DNA from: Strigops habroptila
Taxonomy: Eukaryota > Chordata > Aves > Psittaciformes > Psittacidae
Assembly (NCBI RefSeq): GCF_004027225.2
Contig: NC_044283.2
Span: 16,510,992 to 16,574,991, forward strand
Direction of reading: 5' to 3'
DNA length: 64,000 nucleotides
Shown here: one piece after another, positions 51,401 to 62,202 of the stretch
Layout: each line of letters starts with the position of its first letter
Position numbering within the stretch: position 1 is the first letter of the stretch
The notes under the pieces: model-generated
Databases searched by the model: none
Seen by the model: only the letters and a program-made list of their open reading frames with translations
Told to the model about the DNA's origin: nothing
Position numbers and translations under genes: made by a program

Positions 51401-51819
51401 CAGCTTTTAGAAAGCCTTAAACCTGAAGGTGCTTGCTCAAGTAGTTTTATTATAGCAGATGCATGTAACAGCAGATGAACCTAGTACCTCTTTCTGAATA
51501 GAAAGTATTAACTTAAACCACTTCACAACGAAACCAGAAGTTAGAAAAACAGGAGGTGTATCCTCTTACCTGAAATCCAGTGGCAAGTTACTAACTAAAT
51601 ATGCAAGGGTTAAAGAGAAGATGTTAATTTGAAAATTCAGCTCCCACTAGAGATGAATAATGGGCACTTTGAGAGTGACAATCCTTGTTTTGTTCCAATT
51701 TTAAACAGTATTTCAAAAGGTACCAGGCCCTCGTGAAAGAATTAACTACTACTTTGGCTAAAAATTGAACTCTTACTCTCTGAAAGGTACTTATATTTGC
51801 TTGATATTTGAATTTAGCT

Positions 51820-52015
51820 ATTTATTGAATGCTGGTGGCCACTACAGAAGCCCTGTGCCCAGGTATGCTGCAGTGCTACTGGGAGCCTATGGCCCCGTGC
51901 CCAGTGGGCAGCAGCCTGCAGTGACAGCTGGTAAACTGCCCTCTTCCCTTCGAAGAGCATTTTATACCACCTGGTGATGGTAAGGGCAAACACGACTTGG
52001 CCCTTCCTAATAAAC
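51820..52015. other. Small GC-rich block with an internal imperfect repeat
   Basis: The GCCCTGTGCCCAG...CTGCAGTG segment near 51849-51875 recurs as GCCCCGTGCCCAG...CTGCAGTG near 51891-51922. An AATAAA lies near 52008. The block stands out from its AT-rich surroundings, but I recognise no family. Confidence 0.3.
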
Positions 52016-52419
52016 ACCAAGAAAAACATGTTTTCAGTGAATGCATGACTGCATGGCAGCTAAACAGTCCTTACATCATTAATAACATGTTTGCCCCTCC
52101 CTCATATCTTCACATAATCTTCATGCTTCTTTCCCCAGCACCCCAGATGTTTGTATGCTAAGCATGACTTCTGCTCTTTTCTCTAGCAGCACAATGAAAA
52201 CAAACTCCCTCCACAGCAGGAACATGGCGTGTGTCTGCAGTTGCATCAGACAAGTCTTTCAACCCTCCCTGTGGCAAGGTGGCAAAAGCTCAACACAAAC
52301 TCACCTTTTTAAATCCCTTTCCCTCCCAAGCTGGTCCTTTCCTGACCCTTGCCCATGATATTTTTCCCTACTTACCCTCACAGCGGGTGACAGGAGCTGT
52401 GGGTCGCAGGGGCTGCCCT
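52016..52419. other. Gene-free stretch before the palindrome
   Basis: This is C- and T-rich sequence on the plus strand with nothing recognisable. Confidence 0.5.
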
Positions 52420-52597
52420 CTGAGGGAGGTGACCGGGAACTGCCTTGTCCTGTGAGGACAAACCCTTTGTGCACCAGACCCCTGGCAAGTCAGGGAAGCA
52501 CTGGGTGCCCTGGCTGAAAATTGTCTAAGAAAGAAGGTAAGTGCATTTATGGAGGGGTTGCTGCCTGTGGGACACCCCTGAGGGACTGTGGAAAGAA

Positions 52598-52697
52598 GAC
52601 TGAGGATAGCCCATGACGGGGCAGCGGCAGCCATGAGGGAACCGAGGCCACGGTCCCCTCATGGCTGCTGCGTCCCTGTCATGGGGTATCCTCAGTC
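52598..52697. repeat. Long imperfect palindrome (47-base arms, 6-base loop)
   Basis: The left arm 52598-52644 and the right arm 52651-52697 are reverse complements at 41 of 47 positions, separated by AGGCCA. Weaker arm homology appears to extend outward on both sides (about 52573 to 52715), with an insertion of about 14 bases in the left arm. It lies in a locally CpG-rich island of about 350 bp (52375-52735) inside AT-rich DNA. Transcribed, it would fold into a very stable hairpin. It may be a MITE-like element, a hairpin RNA precursor or an inverted duplication. Confidence 0.75.
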
Positions 52698-52735
52698 CCT
52701 TCGGGGACAACCCACATGAGGGCAAGGTCACCGAG

Positions 52736-53854
52736 GAATGGAGCAGTAGGAAAACCAGTAGGCAAAGTGAAGCAGAAAAGTATTAGGCACGCAGGACCTC
52801 AACCTCCTACACTGCCTGACACCCCTCTGGGCTGCGAGACTGTAATCTGCAGGGAAAATAAGGGAGGCTGAGGCTGGGGAGTGGGGAGGATACACGTTTT
52901 TACACGTCTGTGTAGCCTCACATTGCTAATAGCGTGGTTTCCCTATGTGCTAGCTATACAGATGGCGTAAAGGTTTGCAGGGTAACACTTTGGTTGAAGA
53001 TAGGCCTAAATTTGCAAACAGGAAGTTTGAGGGGGTTGGGTTTGTAAGAAGAAAGAAAATTTGTTATTTACAAAATTAATCGAATTAAAGCTATTTATCA
53101 GGTAATGTGTATAAAACAGGTCATTAACACCTGCTAGATTATGGACTGCTTTGTTTGCTTAATGTAATACTGGATGCACAAGGCACTTCAGATACACATA
53201 GCTTTGCCCTCCTGCCCAGGACACTATGCACTGCTTTTGGTAACTGGCAGCTGGCATTTTTAGAGTCTGGTCATTCTTCACATGGAGGATGGAGGAAAAC
53301 CTGGGACTGAGCATACGAGAAGGATCTTAATAATTTGGAAAAAAATACATTCTTGGGGGTCAAAGAAACTCTTCTTCCAGGTCATGTTTGTGTATGGGCT
53401 TAAATAAAAAAGCTAACTCATGTGGATCAAGAATCTACTATGAGGCCATTTATATTATTTCTTCTGCCCTGTCTCACTAAGACATAAAGATACAATGGTG
53501 AAAAGAGTAATTGGTTTGTTCAAAATGAAAACCAGCATGTTATTTTTTAAATTCCACATGTGATAGTCATGAATAATTAAAGCCTGTTGTGCTGGATAGA
53601 AAATACTACTACCTACCACCAGATACACAGGTGAGTGATGTCCAAATTACCTAGGTGAGGTAATTGTTGGCATAGTACTTCTTTTGCAAATCACTGAATA
53701 TGGCTGGTAGCAAAGTGACAGGACTTTTGCTTGTGGTCGCAATTTTACATTAGTTTCAATGAAAGCGATGACAAAAGAGGTATTTTCAGTTTCTATTATT
53801 GCACTCACAGAGAGATAATTGTATTTCATTCTTAACGTTCTGATTTTCATCAGT
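52736..53854. other. Gene-free stretch
   Basis: No exon or repeat was recognised. Confidence 0.55.
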
Positions 53855-53972
53855 AGATCTCAAAGCACTTCTAAATGGTCTCATATATTGGGATATGAAG
53901 CACGGATGCAGAGATATATACAAAGTCTTCCGGCAGACCAGCAGCCAAAGCAGGAGCAGAAACCAGGGACTC
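53855..53972 (+). repeat. MIR-like SINE relic
   Basis: The order of segments follows the MIR-family core and tail: TCTCAAAGCACTT, a block in the place of GAAACTGAGGCACAGAGA, a block in the place of the 'CAAGGTCAC' region, and GGAGCAGAAACCAGGGACTC in the place of 'GCAGAGCCAGGAATAGAACCCAGGACTC'. Divergence is high, consistent with an insertion predating birds. Confidence 0.5.
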
Positions 53973-56383
53973 AAAGCTTAAGGTTTTTTGATACTTCTTT
54001 ATTTGTAAGAATGTCCTAATACGTACTTAATAACAGTATTTAAGAGGAAGTTCATACAAGGAAAATACTGTGATTAGTGCTGCAGTTCATATCTACAGGA
54101 GGCACTGGATAATGAATATTAAACTATAGAAACGACAGGCATGTGGCTTGTTACTTCTCCTTCCCTCCTAAATATCACTTTAATATTATCTATTCCTTCA
54201 TTTCACAGGCAAAGGAGTTAAGACTTTCACATTCAAAACCCCACAGTAATTAATTTTTATGTCTCCAAATTCCATCTCTTTGTTAATACCAGTCTGGTCT
54301 GAATAGAGGCTGGTTCTTCTGGTTGGACTAAGAAATTCTTGTAATCCTTACGTGCAATACAGAAGTTAAATAATCAGTTTCCCTTCCTATTGTGTTCGAG
54401 CCCTTAAAGTTTGTTACAGACTATTGATTGACAATCCACTTACTGATAACACAGCTACACCCTGCTGCGGGACTCCCTTCACAGCCTTGGCTTCTTTATT
54501 TGTTGTTTTGTGTGTGTGTGGTGGTGGTGTTGGTTGTGGTGTTGGGTTTTGTTTTGTGTTCTTTGAAACAGATGGAACAGTTTCTGGATGTGGTATGTAA
54601 ATATATATGTAATCGGCTGCATGTGCTTGGTATAGGGAAGGGCAGAAAGCTTGGATTGTGGGCAACACAGCAAGAAAGGGGAATGAGCCTCTCAGTAGAG
54701 GCTGTGGCACAATTGAAATCCTCGCTGCAAAGAGGACATAGTTACATATTCCTGGCAGTAGAGAAATCTCTCCCATGTATTGGCAGCCTCTGCCCTCTGC
54801 CGGCATTCCTGGAGATCAGCCTCAACTCCTCTGGAATATGTGATCATATCCCCGAGGAGTCCTCACAGTGAGGAGACCAGCCGTATTTATAAAGCAAATC
54901 CTTTAGGATGTGGTGTTTCAGGAAGTGCAAGATTGACAGTGTCTGACAGGGATCTAAATCTCAAGTCACATTTGCTGTTGACTTCTGCAATGTTTTTCAG
55001 ATGTCTGCCTACTTCTCACCTTGTTCCAACACTGCAAGGGTTAGTCTGAAGCATCTCCCCGTGCTATTACATTCCCCATCTGTTTTCTTCCAGTGAGCCA
55101 ATACAAAGAAAAAGGAACAGGATAATAAATGTTATTTTTTGTTGTGGTGGTGGTTTTCATTCCACTATTAAAAAAATCGTGCTTGTTTAGCATAATGAGT
55201 TATTCCAACAAAAGGTTTCAAAGTGCCATTATGGGTTAATGTAGAACTGCAACTGCTGAATGACTCAGCTACCTTCATACTTGGAAGCCATTCCGTCTGT
55301 TTTCCTTGGGCGCAGAGCATAAATTTAAACCTTCATTTTGTGGGAATTAGTATTAGCTAATTGGCAGAAAACTAATTTTCCCATAAAAATGTAACTTTGA
55401 AAAACTAATTAAAGCTGTTGGTAAAATACATGGATTTCACTTCACAATGAAATCTGAGAACATTTCAGACTCAGTCATGCGATGCACTTAAGGTTCTGCA
55501 AAGCAACAGGGTGGCACATGGGTCAGGCTTCAGAGGACAGCGGCCTTGGGCCGAGCAGCAGCTCAGGTTCGCACCCACTTACACCTGAAATGCCAAAACC
55601 AGTGTCCTGCCCAGTATTCAGAGGTCTGTGGATTTGTAATGGTAGGACCAATATTCTACTGTACAAGTCTCTTTCATACTTATTTGTGCTTTATTAAAAT
55701 CTACTGTTTCTAAATCTGTAGGAGAAAAAACCACCCCTACAGAGCAGGCCTGTTCCAGCTGCCACGGCATTCTGACAAAGCTGTGTCTTGTCTCTGCAGG
55801 CTCGTATCTGATCCCATGTGTAACAGCCACCCCTGTCTGGGGTAAGTACCCATGCGCCTACGGATGTACCATTTAATTGCACCATCTTTTCAAAGGCACC
55901 TTGGCTCAGGTCTGGAACCCTTTTCTAGGACTATGGGTAGACCTGTGAAAGCCAAAACACCAAGCACAAAGGGCTTAGTGTGAGAGCAGGAGTGATCTCT
56001 GTGAGATGACTTGTTTATTTTTCCCCAGACCCCACTTCATCTTTTTCTTTAGTGAACAGCAGTATGCACCTTCAAAAGAAGGTTGTATAGAAAAGTGCCT
56101 CACTAAATGGGCTCCATGCATGTGGATTTTTTAATATGCTACCAGTTGTACAGTCCTAAAGAAAAAAAACAAAAACCACCTGCTTAAATAAATTAAATTC
56201 AGCCACTCAACATATGTAAGAAATTAATAAGCGTTGCATTTCTTAAATGAGAATAAACTTCTTGCTTCCACAGTATTACATTGCTGTTGATGGTACCATA
56301 TAAATAGCAAAATACACTGAACAATTCTGGGGTTCTTAGCAACACCAGAATGGAAATTTATCAGGTATTTCTGTAACACACAC
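53973..56383. other. Gene-free stretch
   Basis: A plus-strand 147-codon ORF (54428-54871) runs through a GT-rich simple repeat and looks like an artefact of it. No exon was recognised. Confidence 0.5.
54508..54560 (+). repeat. (GT)n/(GGT)n simple repeat
   Basis: A GT run changes into GGT and GTT repeats, giving a purely G/T strand. Confidence 0.85.
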
Positions 56384-56461
56384 TGAGCTGTCCCTGCCCA
56401 TGGCAAGGGAGTGGACTAGATGATTTCCATATGTCCCTTTCAACCCAAACCATTCTGTGGA
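56384..56461 (+). mobile_element. CR1 LINE, short 3'-end fragment
   Basis: GGGAGTGGACTAGATGATTTCCATATGTCCCTTTCAACCCAAACCATTCTGTGG follows the CR1 3' terminus, in which 'GGACTAGATGATC...GGTCCCTTCCAACCCAAACCATTCTATG' is typical. Only about 75 bases are recognisable and terminal repeats are eroded. Confidence 0.85.
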
Positions 56462-57894
56462 AATCTTCATGACAGTCCTGCAGTCTCCAGGTGTGTGTTT
56501 GTGCACAGTGTGGACACTTCCCGTTTTCAAGGCCATATCTCTGCTTGACACAACCAGAGCTGTGGCAGAGCAAACCTAAAGCATCTAGGTCAGAACCACA
56601 GATTTGCCTCATGTTTTTCCTACAGGACCATCAGGTCTTTCCAGTGAAAAAGAAGGAATCAATCTAGCTCCTGAAATGCACCCATCATACCTCATCTTTT
56701 TCTGACCCTCTGTTCTCTACCAAACTTTAAATCTGGTTTCCCTCTTTCCTCTTTCCATTATTAATAGCAACATTAAGGTCTGGGTATGCCCACATAACCT
56801 TTAAAAGATGCAAATCCTCTGCAGCTCGTGGCAAATAAGAGTCTCTGCTCGTCTTAGTCCTATTTGCTGTGTTACCATCTTCTTCCACAGCAAGCTCTGC
56901 AAAACTACCCACGAGCCACACAGCCTGCCAGGTCCTCGGCCCTGTGCTCATACCCAGCTGTATAATGCACATCTGGGATCCCAGCTGTGCTCCCTTCACC
57001 ATTCAAGAGTTTGATCTGCAGTTCAGGCAGCTTCTGAAACACAATTCGATTGATGTTTGAAAGACAACATAACACAGTGACTTGAATGCAACTTGGAAAT
57101 TCAACTAGCTTAGCAAAGGGAAGCCTTTCAGTCATGTAAGCTTGTAGTAGGACAGTTCTTCCCTTTTCCAGGATAACCGAGTAACACCTTAGTGCTTCAT
57201 TCCTTATCAGTGCCTCGCAGCTTTTGTCTGTACTCTCAGCCTGTAGGAATCGCTGGTCAAATAGCAAAATTGCCAGTCTTCTGTTAAAATCCAAAGCAGC
57301 TCCATGAATTGACAGTTCTTGACTGGTTTGACAGGACATAAAAATTACCCTTACACCTTTGCAACCAGCAAAACAAAGTGAGTAAAGGGACAGCGATTCA
57401 AATGAAGCAATCATGCAACCATATGACCATGGTAAAACTGACAAGGACACGTCAGCTTTTCCTAGTGGAAAGAAGGGAAAGATTTCCTGACTCATGATGG
57501 TAAATCCTTAACCCTGAAGTTAATACCATAAAAAAAGTGCATAGAGAGACTGTACATACAACTTTGCATATCCGGCTGTTTTCAAGATGCTCAAAAAAAT
57601 CTGACAGTCCTGGTTCCATGTGAGTCTATCCTCAGACTAGGCAATACTTCCACTGTGCAACCAAACTGTTTTTCCGTGCAATGTAGCTGGATTAAAGGTA
57701 ACACCTGCTCCAGCTGAAGGCCTGTCTCTGTGCATGGCTTGTAGCTCTTGTGCACCTCTACCACAGAAATGTGTTCTGTGCAGCATGCTCAGAAGGAAGG
57801 AAGTAAGTGAAAAGTCCCCCGCCATAACCAAACTGCAAGTTCAGTTACACTGGTTAAAATGTTACCCAGATATTTAGGTTACAGTGATGGAGAC
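56462..57894. other. Stretch between a CR1 fragment and the QDPR 3' end, with one long unexplained ORF
   Basis: A 196-codon ORF on the minus strand (57495-56905) matches nothing I recognise. It is discussed as a finding and not called as a gene. Nothing else was identified. Confidence 0.5.
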
Positions 57895-58633
57895 AGCCCA
57901 GCACATAAAACAATATATATTTATTTAGCACAAAAAGTTCCATATTCAAATAGAAGTGTGTATATGTTTTTTCTAGTACTTCTTTACAGCACTTTGCTTC
58001 TTGGAAGAGTAAAGAACCATCATGACTAACACAAAGACATACTAATCATTTGACAGAATGACTGACAGCAGCTTATAAACTGTAAGGCAAATTAGAAACT
58101 CCTTCTCAAGTGCGTAATCTCCATACAGTTCCATTAATGCAAGTGAAACATTGACAAGAAAAATGTTACCAGACAAGGACTGGTGTGTTTCTGCAGTGTT
58201 TCCTGCAGTTACAGCCAACACTATGTAGGGGGAGGGATATATTCTCCAACACAGACAGACTACTGGAAGATTCACAGGAAGTTGCCTGGAACACTTACTA
58301 ACCAAGAAAAAAAGCCAACCATTACGATGTGATTACATGACATAATTAAGCACAGTTCCCATTTCAGAGAAAACAAGTAAGTCGACATATAATGCTGAGA
58401 ATTAGGATATGCACAGACTTTCAAGCCTGCAACTTTCATTTAGAGACAAATACTTGATACTTGTTGGTAAACAAATTATGATAGCTCACACTGGCAGCAC
58501 AGAAATATTACTTGAAATCTGGTTCCATTAACGACATAACTACTGGATACAGAAGATCACCCAAATTACAGTGGCACATAGACTTCCCATAGCTTCTCCT
58601 TTGCTGAAGTTCCACCACCTTAAGAGGCTGACA
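57895..58633 (-). other. QDPR: QDPR 3' UTR
   Basis: About 740 bases of non-coding sequence follow the stop codon and end just past an AATAAA signal. The cleavage point is estimated, not observed. Confidence 0.65.
57920..57925 (-). terminator. QDPR: QDPR polyadenylation signal AATAAA
   Basis: AATAAA is read on the minus strand about 710 bases after the stop codon. A GT-rich stretch (TTGTTTTATGTGCTGGGCTGT) follows within 30 bases, as expected for a cleavage and polyadenylation site. It is the only canonical hexamer seen between the stop codon and this point. Confidence 0.7.
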
Positions 58634-58742
58634 TCAAAGATGTGCTGCAGCAACTAGTTCAGTCTTCCCTCCTGTAGTCACCACCTGGATTAGGCTCCCT
58701 GAGTTTGGTCGATTCTTTCCTGTTATCCAGTTGTAAAAGGTT
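58634..58742 (-). CDS. QDPR: QDPR exon 7: C-terminus and stop
   Basis: This coding part of the last exon has 109 bases including TGA (58636-58634). The acceptor is TTTATTTCAAAACAG. It completes the Glu codon and reads [29 protein letters not shown] and then [24 protein letters not shown] is the conserved QDPR C-terminal signature. The final six residues after TEL differ in sequence and by one residue in length from the mammalian tail, a position likely to be free to vary. Confidence 0.96.
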
Positions 58743-60646
58743 CTGTTTTGAAATAAATGGATAAAACAGGGTGAGGAAGAGGAAAAAAAAATACTACTAT
58801 CAGGTACACTGATGGGAAGCATAAAATAAAAGCCTATTACTTTTACTTCTCCTCCTGTTGCCCTCTCTGGTGATTTCCATGTACACTGTGAACTAGCAGT
58901 GCCGTCACTGGATTCAGACCCTCAGAAGTGGCCAGAAGCCCAGAGAAATCTGTAGGGCTTTACAGTGCTCACACAGGATTTTCACAACATCTCAAAAGAA
59001 AAGGCCAGGAGCTTAGAATGTCCAAGTGGCAAGCCAAAGAGGTGAGTTATTTCCAAGTTCAAAAACAAATACTGACAAAGGGAAGGAGCAGCTCTTTAAG
59101 TTGCCTTTATAGCATTTATGGCTATAATAGAGTTGCTAAACTCACTACTCTGCCTACAGGCCACTGTAATATTTAGATATTTAACTGGTCTCAGCAGAAG
59201 CACAGCAAGCCTTAAGACATCCAAAGTAGCACAAAGTAAGATGGACTCATTCAGGTAACACACCAGAACACTCCCTACCAAGATGTAACACAAACTCCTT
59301 ACTCAAAATATAATACAGAAAGCACAGTGTATTTTTCAGGTCCATCAACCCTTCCAACATTGCAGACACAGCAACTGCCACATTGGAACGTCCTGCCATC
59401 TGACACAATGGCACAACATTGAAGTGTCCTGTAGGAAAAGATTTCCTGCCTCCTTCCCAAGATGCAGACGTTACCAACACTTAACATCACATTTTTCTTC
59501 CACAGCCAGTGAGATTCTCCGTTTTCAAAACTGAATTTAAAAGTTTGGGGATTAGAACTCAAGAAACAAACCAAAACAATCAACCTAGTTCTTCCATATG
59601 GAAAAAATACTTAAAAATTTAAAAAAGGCATTTGTAAAACCACAACATCTGGTTAAGCCCAATAAATAAAAGATCTTTTTTTAAACATTTTTAGGCCAAC
59701 TCAATTGATGAGGCCTTTTAAAGAACCACATCAAACAGCTGCACAGGCTGCTCACAACAAAACCATTTCCCACTCTAACTTTAAAAAGTCACAAAAAAAA
59801 CAAAGGGAAATCTAATGTCAGAACCAAACTACTCTCTGAACAACTAGCAATAGGCAAATGCAATTTCAGTGCCAGCTCTAAAAGACTTTAAAAAGTGTAA
59901 GAGTAAAGCCCTTTACAACGTATGAATGTAGATTCATGTTCGGTTTTCCTCACTGTGTATTTTCTTTCTTTTGCCAGCTCACCCTCAGCAGGATCTCTCT
60001 TCCTCCCCATCACAGCTCAGAAAGCGGCACTCATGCTGCACCCTCTCTAACCGAGTGACACACAGTGAGCAGGGCAATCCCAGCCTGCTCTTACGCAAAC
60101 TACAGTTGGAATCTCAGCATTTTGCAACAACATTCAGGACAAGCCTTTGTGGATGATGGAAAAAATAAAAAGAAACAAACATCTTGACTAAATTTTTCTA
60201 AACAAGAGCAGGAATTTTGCCAGCTGAGAAGTGAAATAACACACCACAGACCAGGCACAGAGTGTTTAACAGAAAAAACCCAAATCCCAAGGTTTCCATG
60301 CCTATTTGTAGTCTACCTTTAAGCCAAACTATTGTCTTTTGCATCTGCTGTCTGCAATTTAATTTGTCTACAGGCTTTATGAGGTTCTGTGGCCTCCAAC
60401 TGCTTAAGGCTATCTCCCTTGTTGGAATAACTGGTGTAGAGATGCTGCAGTCGACATAGCTGGGCTGATTTTCTCCAGTTAAGAAGCCTATGCAATAAAC
60501 CCAACGTGACTGAGAAACATACACAATGAGATGATGGGAGTAAAAAGTCACCCAAATCCAAGACTGCTATTTAGAGAGAACTCGCAATAAGATGCAGCAG
60601 CAAAAGGGACAGTGAGGAATCGCTTAGTTACCACATGGATACTCAC
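58743..60646 (-). other. QDPR: QDPR intron between exons 6 and 7
   Basis: A GT-AG intron of 1904 bases. It contains a 117-codon minus-strand ORF (60198-60551) without family resemblance and no recognisable repeat. Confidence 0.85.
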
Positions 60647-60730
60647 TCAGTAATGAAGTCTAAGGGTGTCCAGGAGCTGAAATCTGCGTCAGGCATTGAT
60701 TTCCTGTTTGCTGGTGTATCTAAGGTAACC
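60647..60730 (-). CDS. QDPR: QDPR exon 6
   Basis: This 84-base exon has a polypyrimidine acceptor ending AATCACAG and a donor GTGAGT. It completes the Pro codon from the previous exon and reads [20 protein letters not shown] then TPLDFIT, ending with GA of a Glu codon (phase 2). In the structure this region follows the active-site helix and lines the substrate pocket. It differs from the mammalian sequence only conservatively (for example Asp for Glu after MP). The reading frame is intact. Confidence 0.96.
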
Positions 60731-62093
60731 CTGTGATTAAAAAAAGATAAGCCTTTTATTTATACATCATGTTTCTGATGAGTGCCACCTGCTTCTATTC
60801 AGTGCTGTAACATATGCTTGCCTTTTAGACCACGTGGTATGGATTTCCCCTGCATCCTCCAAGTGCTAAGAACATACAGCAATCAGTTTCAATGTATACC
60901 AAAGGCTCCAACCTACAAGCCCTCACTTTCCTGGCTTGCTGATGACATCCAACCCATTAGGGCAATCACTCAGTCGACAGCTCCCTTCTAGTCTCTCTCC
61001 TGCAGACAGGAAACAGCAGCAACGTGCTTGTTCAGGTGTACTGCACAGCACATGCGCAGTACAGCCACGCTTTCACAGAGCCTCATGCCAGCTGCAAATG
61101 CAGAGGTGAAGTGCACAAGCATAGGAAGCTTTGACTTTGATGATACATATTTATGCTACATACAATGATATAGGAGTGAACTTTTCACAACTCCCTCCCC
61201 AAAATACTGTTGACAATCCAAGGTATCATCACTCTCTCAAAACTTTACTCAAAACCAGTTTTGCAGGAGAAGCACGCAAATGCAGAACACCCAAGAGTCC
61301 AGTGATCTTGGTGTCTGCCTGTCTGTACAGCTCTGCAGAAGGTGATGTCAATTATCCAACCACTTTTAATGTCATTACTCTCTGACCTGAACAGTGTGTG
61401 TATCAGGAAAACAAAGCAGGGAGAATTCAGATAGCGTTCCAAATCCCTGTATAGAACTCTTTAGGAGTTTTTGGTCCTGAACTAGAGACGGACCCGGGAA
61501 GAAAAACACTCTTCATTTTGGCAACAGAATTGCTGAATTCAGACAGAGTGAAGACCTACTAGGCTAGTCACTTTTCTAGCTTTCCTCATCAAAAAGAAAG
61601 CTGTGACAGGAAAATAAAAGCTAAACTTCCTGTTTTCACATATCCCCAAAATCATCTAATTTTACTGAGCATAGATATGCAGCACCTTATGAAGCATCTT
61701 TAACCAAGTCAAAACTTGTCAAGCAATCCTTTGCTTTATTATTTACCCTTTACTATCATCACATGGTTCAATCTACAACAGTGCTGAACAGCTCATCTCA
61801 TTTTCAGAGTTCTGTCTGTATTGGGAAAGAAAAATTAAGAAACCCCATGTTAATGAATGGCTACGGTTGAACTGGTTAAAAGCGAATCAAATCTCGATCC
61901 TAACATCCACTACCGTTCTGCAAAGGAAAGGGAAAAAACTTGATCATCTTCAGGGTAACTTGCATGAAGCCGTGAGTAGGTGTGAGAAGCTGTTTGTGCC
62001 CTGTGAACAGGACATCACAAGCACATCCATGTCACTCCAGGTTACAGCAGTAATTAAATAAAACAACGCAGAAGCAACTGCACAATCACTTAC
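60731..62093 (-). other. QDPR: QDPR intron between exons 5 and 6
   Basis: A GT-AG intron of 1363 bases. I see no repeat, RNA gene or other coding segment inside it. Confidence 0.85.
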
Positions 62094-62202
62094 GGTAAAA
62101 TGGCAACTGCAGCAGACCCAGACGGCAAGCCACTATTGGGACCTGCTAAACTCTGACACAGCTGATGCACTGCTCCTTTAGCCATGCCATAGCCAATCAT
62201 CC
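62094..62202 (-). CDS. QDPR: QDPR exon 5: YxxxK catalytic segment
   Basis: This 109-base exon is flanked by a TTTTTAATTGTCAG acceptor and a GTAAGT donor. It starts with the last two bases of a Gly codon (phase 1) and ends with CC (phase 2). It reads [19 protein letters not shown] followed by [23 protein letters not shown] is the short-chain dehydrogenase YxxxK signature, whose Tyr and Lys carry catalysis and cofactor binding. The stretch is nearly identical to mammalian QDPR, differing at a few positions in the [16 protein letters not shown] part. Nothing is broken, so the gene appears functional here. Confidence 0.96.

Larger units (their letters stand above)
43571..51815. other. Long gene-free stretch
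   Basis: About 8 kb without a recognised exon or transposon. It contains a CTCF-like motif (43696-43714) and a small tandem duplication (45432-45484). ORFs stay below 92 codons. Confidence 0.55.

Noticed and set aside
54428..54871. 147-codon plus-strand ORF with a hydrophobic Val-rich segment
   Set aside because: The hydrophobic segment is simply the translated GT/GGT repeat, and the remainder has no family resemblance.
2905..57894. An LDB2 first exon or other neighbour exon
   Set aside because: No CpG island with a matching start and no recognisable LDB2 peptide was found on the minus strand.
60198..60551. 117-codon minus-strand ORF
   Set aside because: It lies wholly inside a QDPR intron, has no family resemblance and is of chance length.
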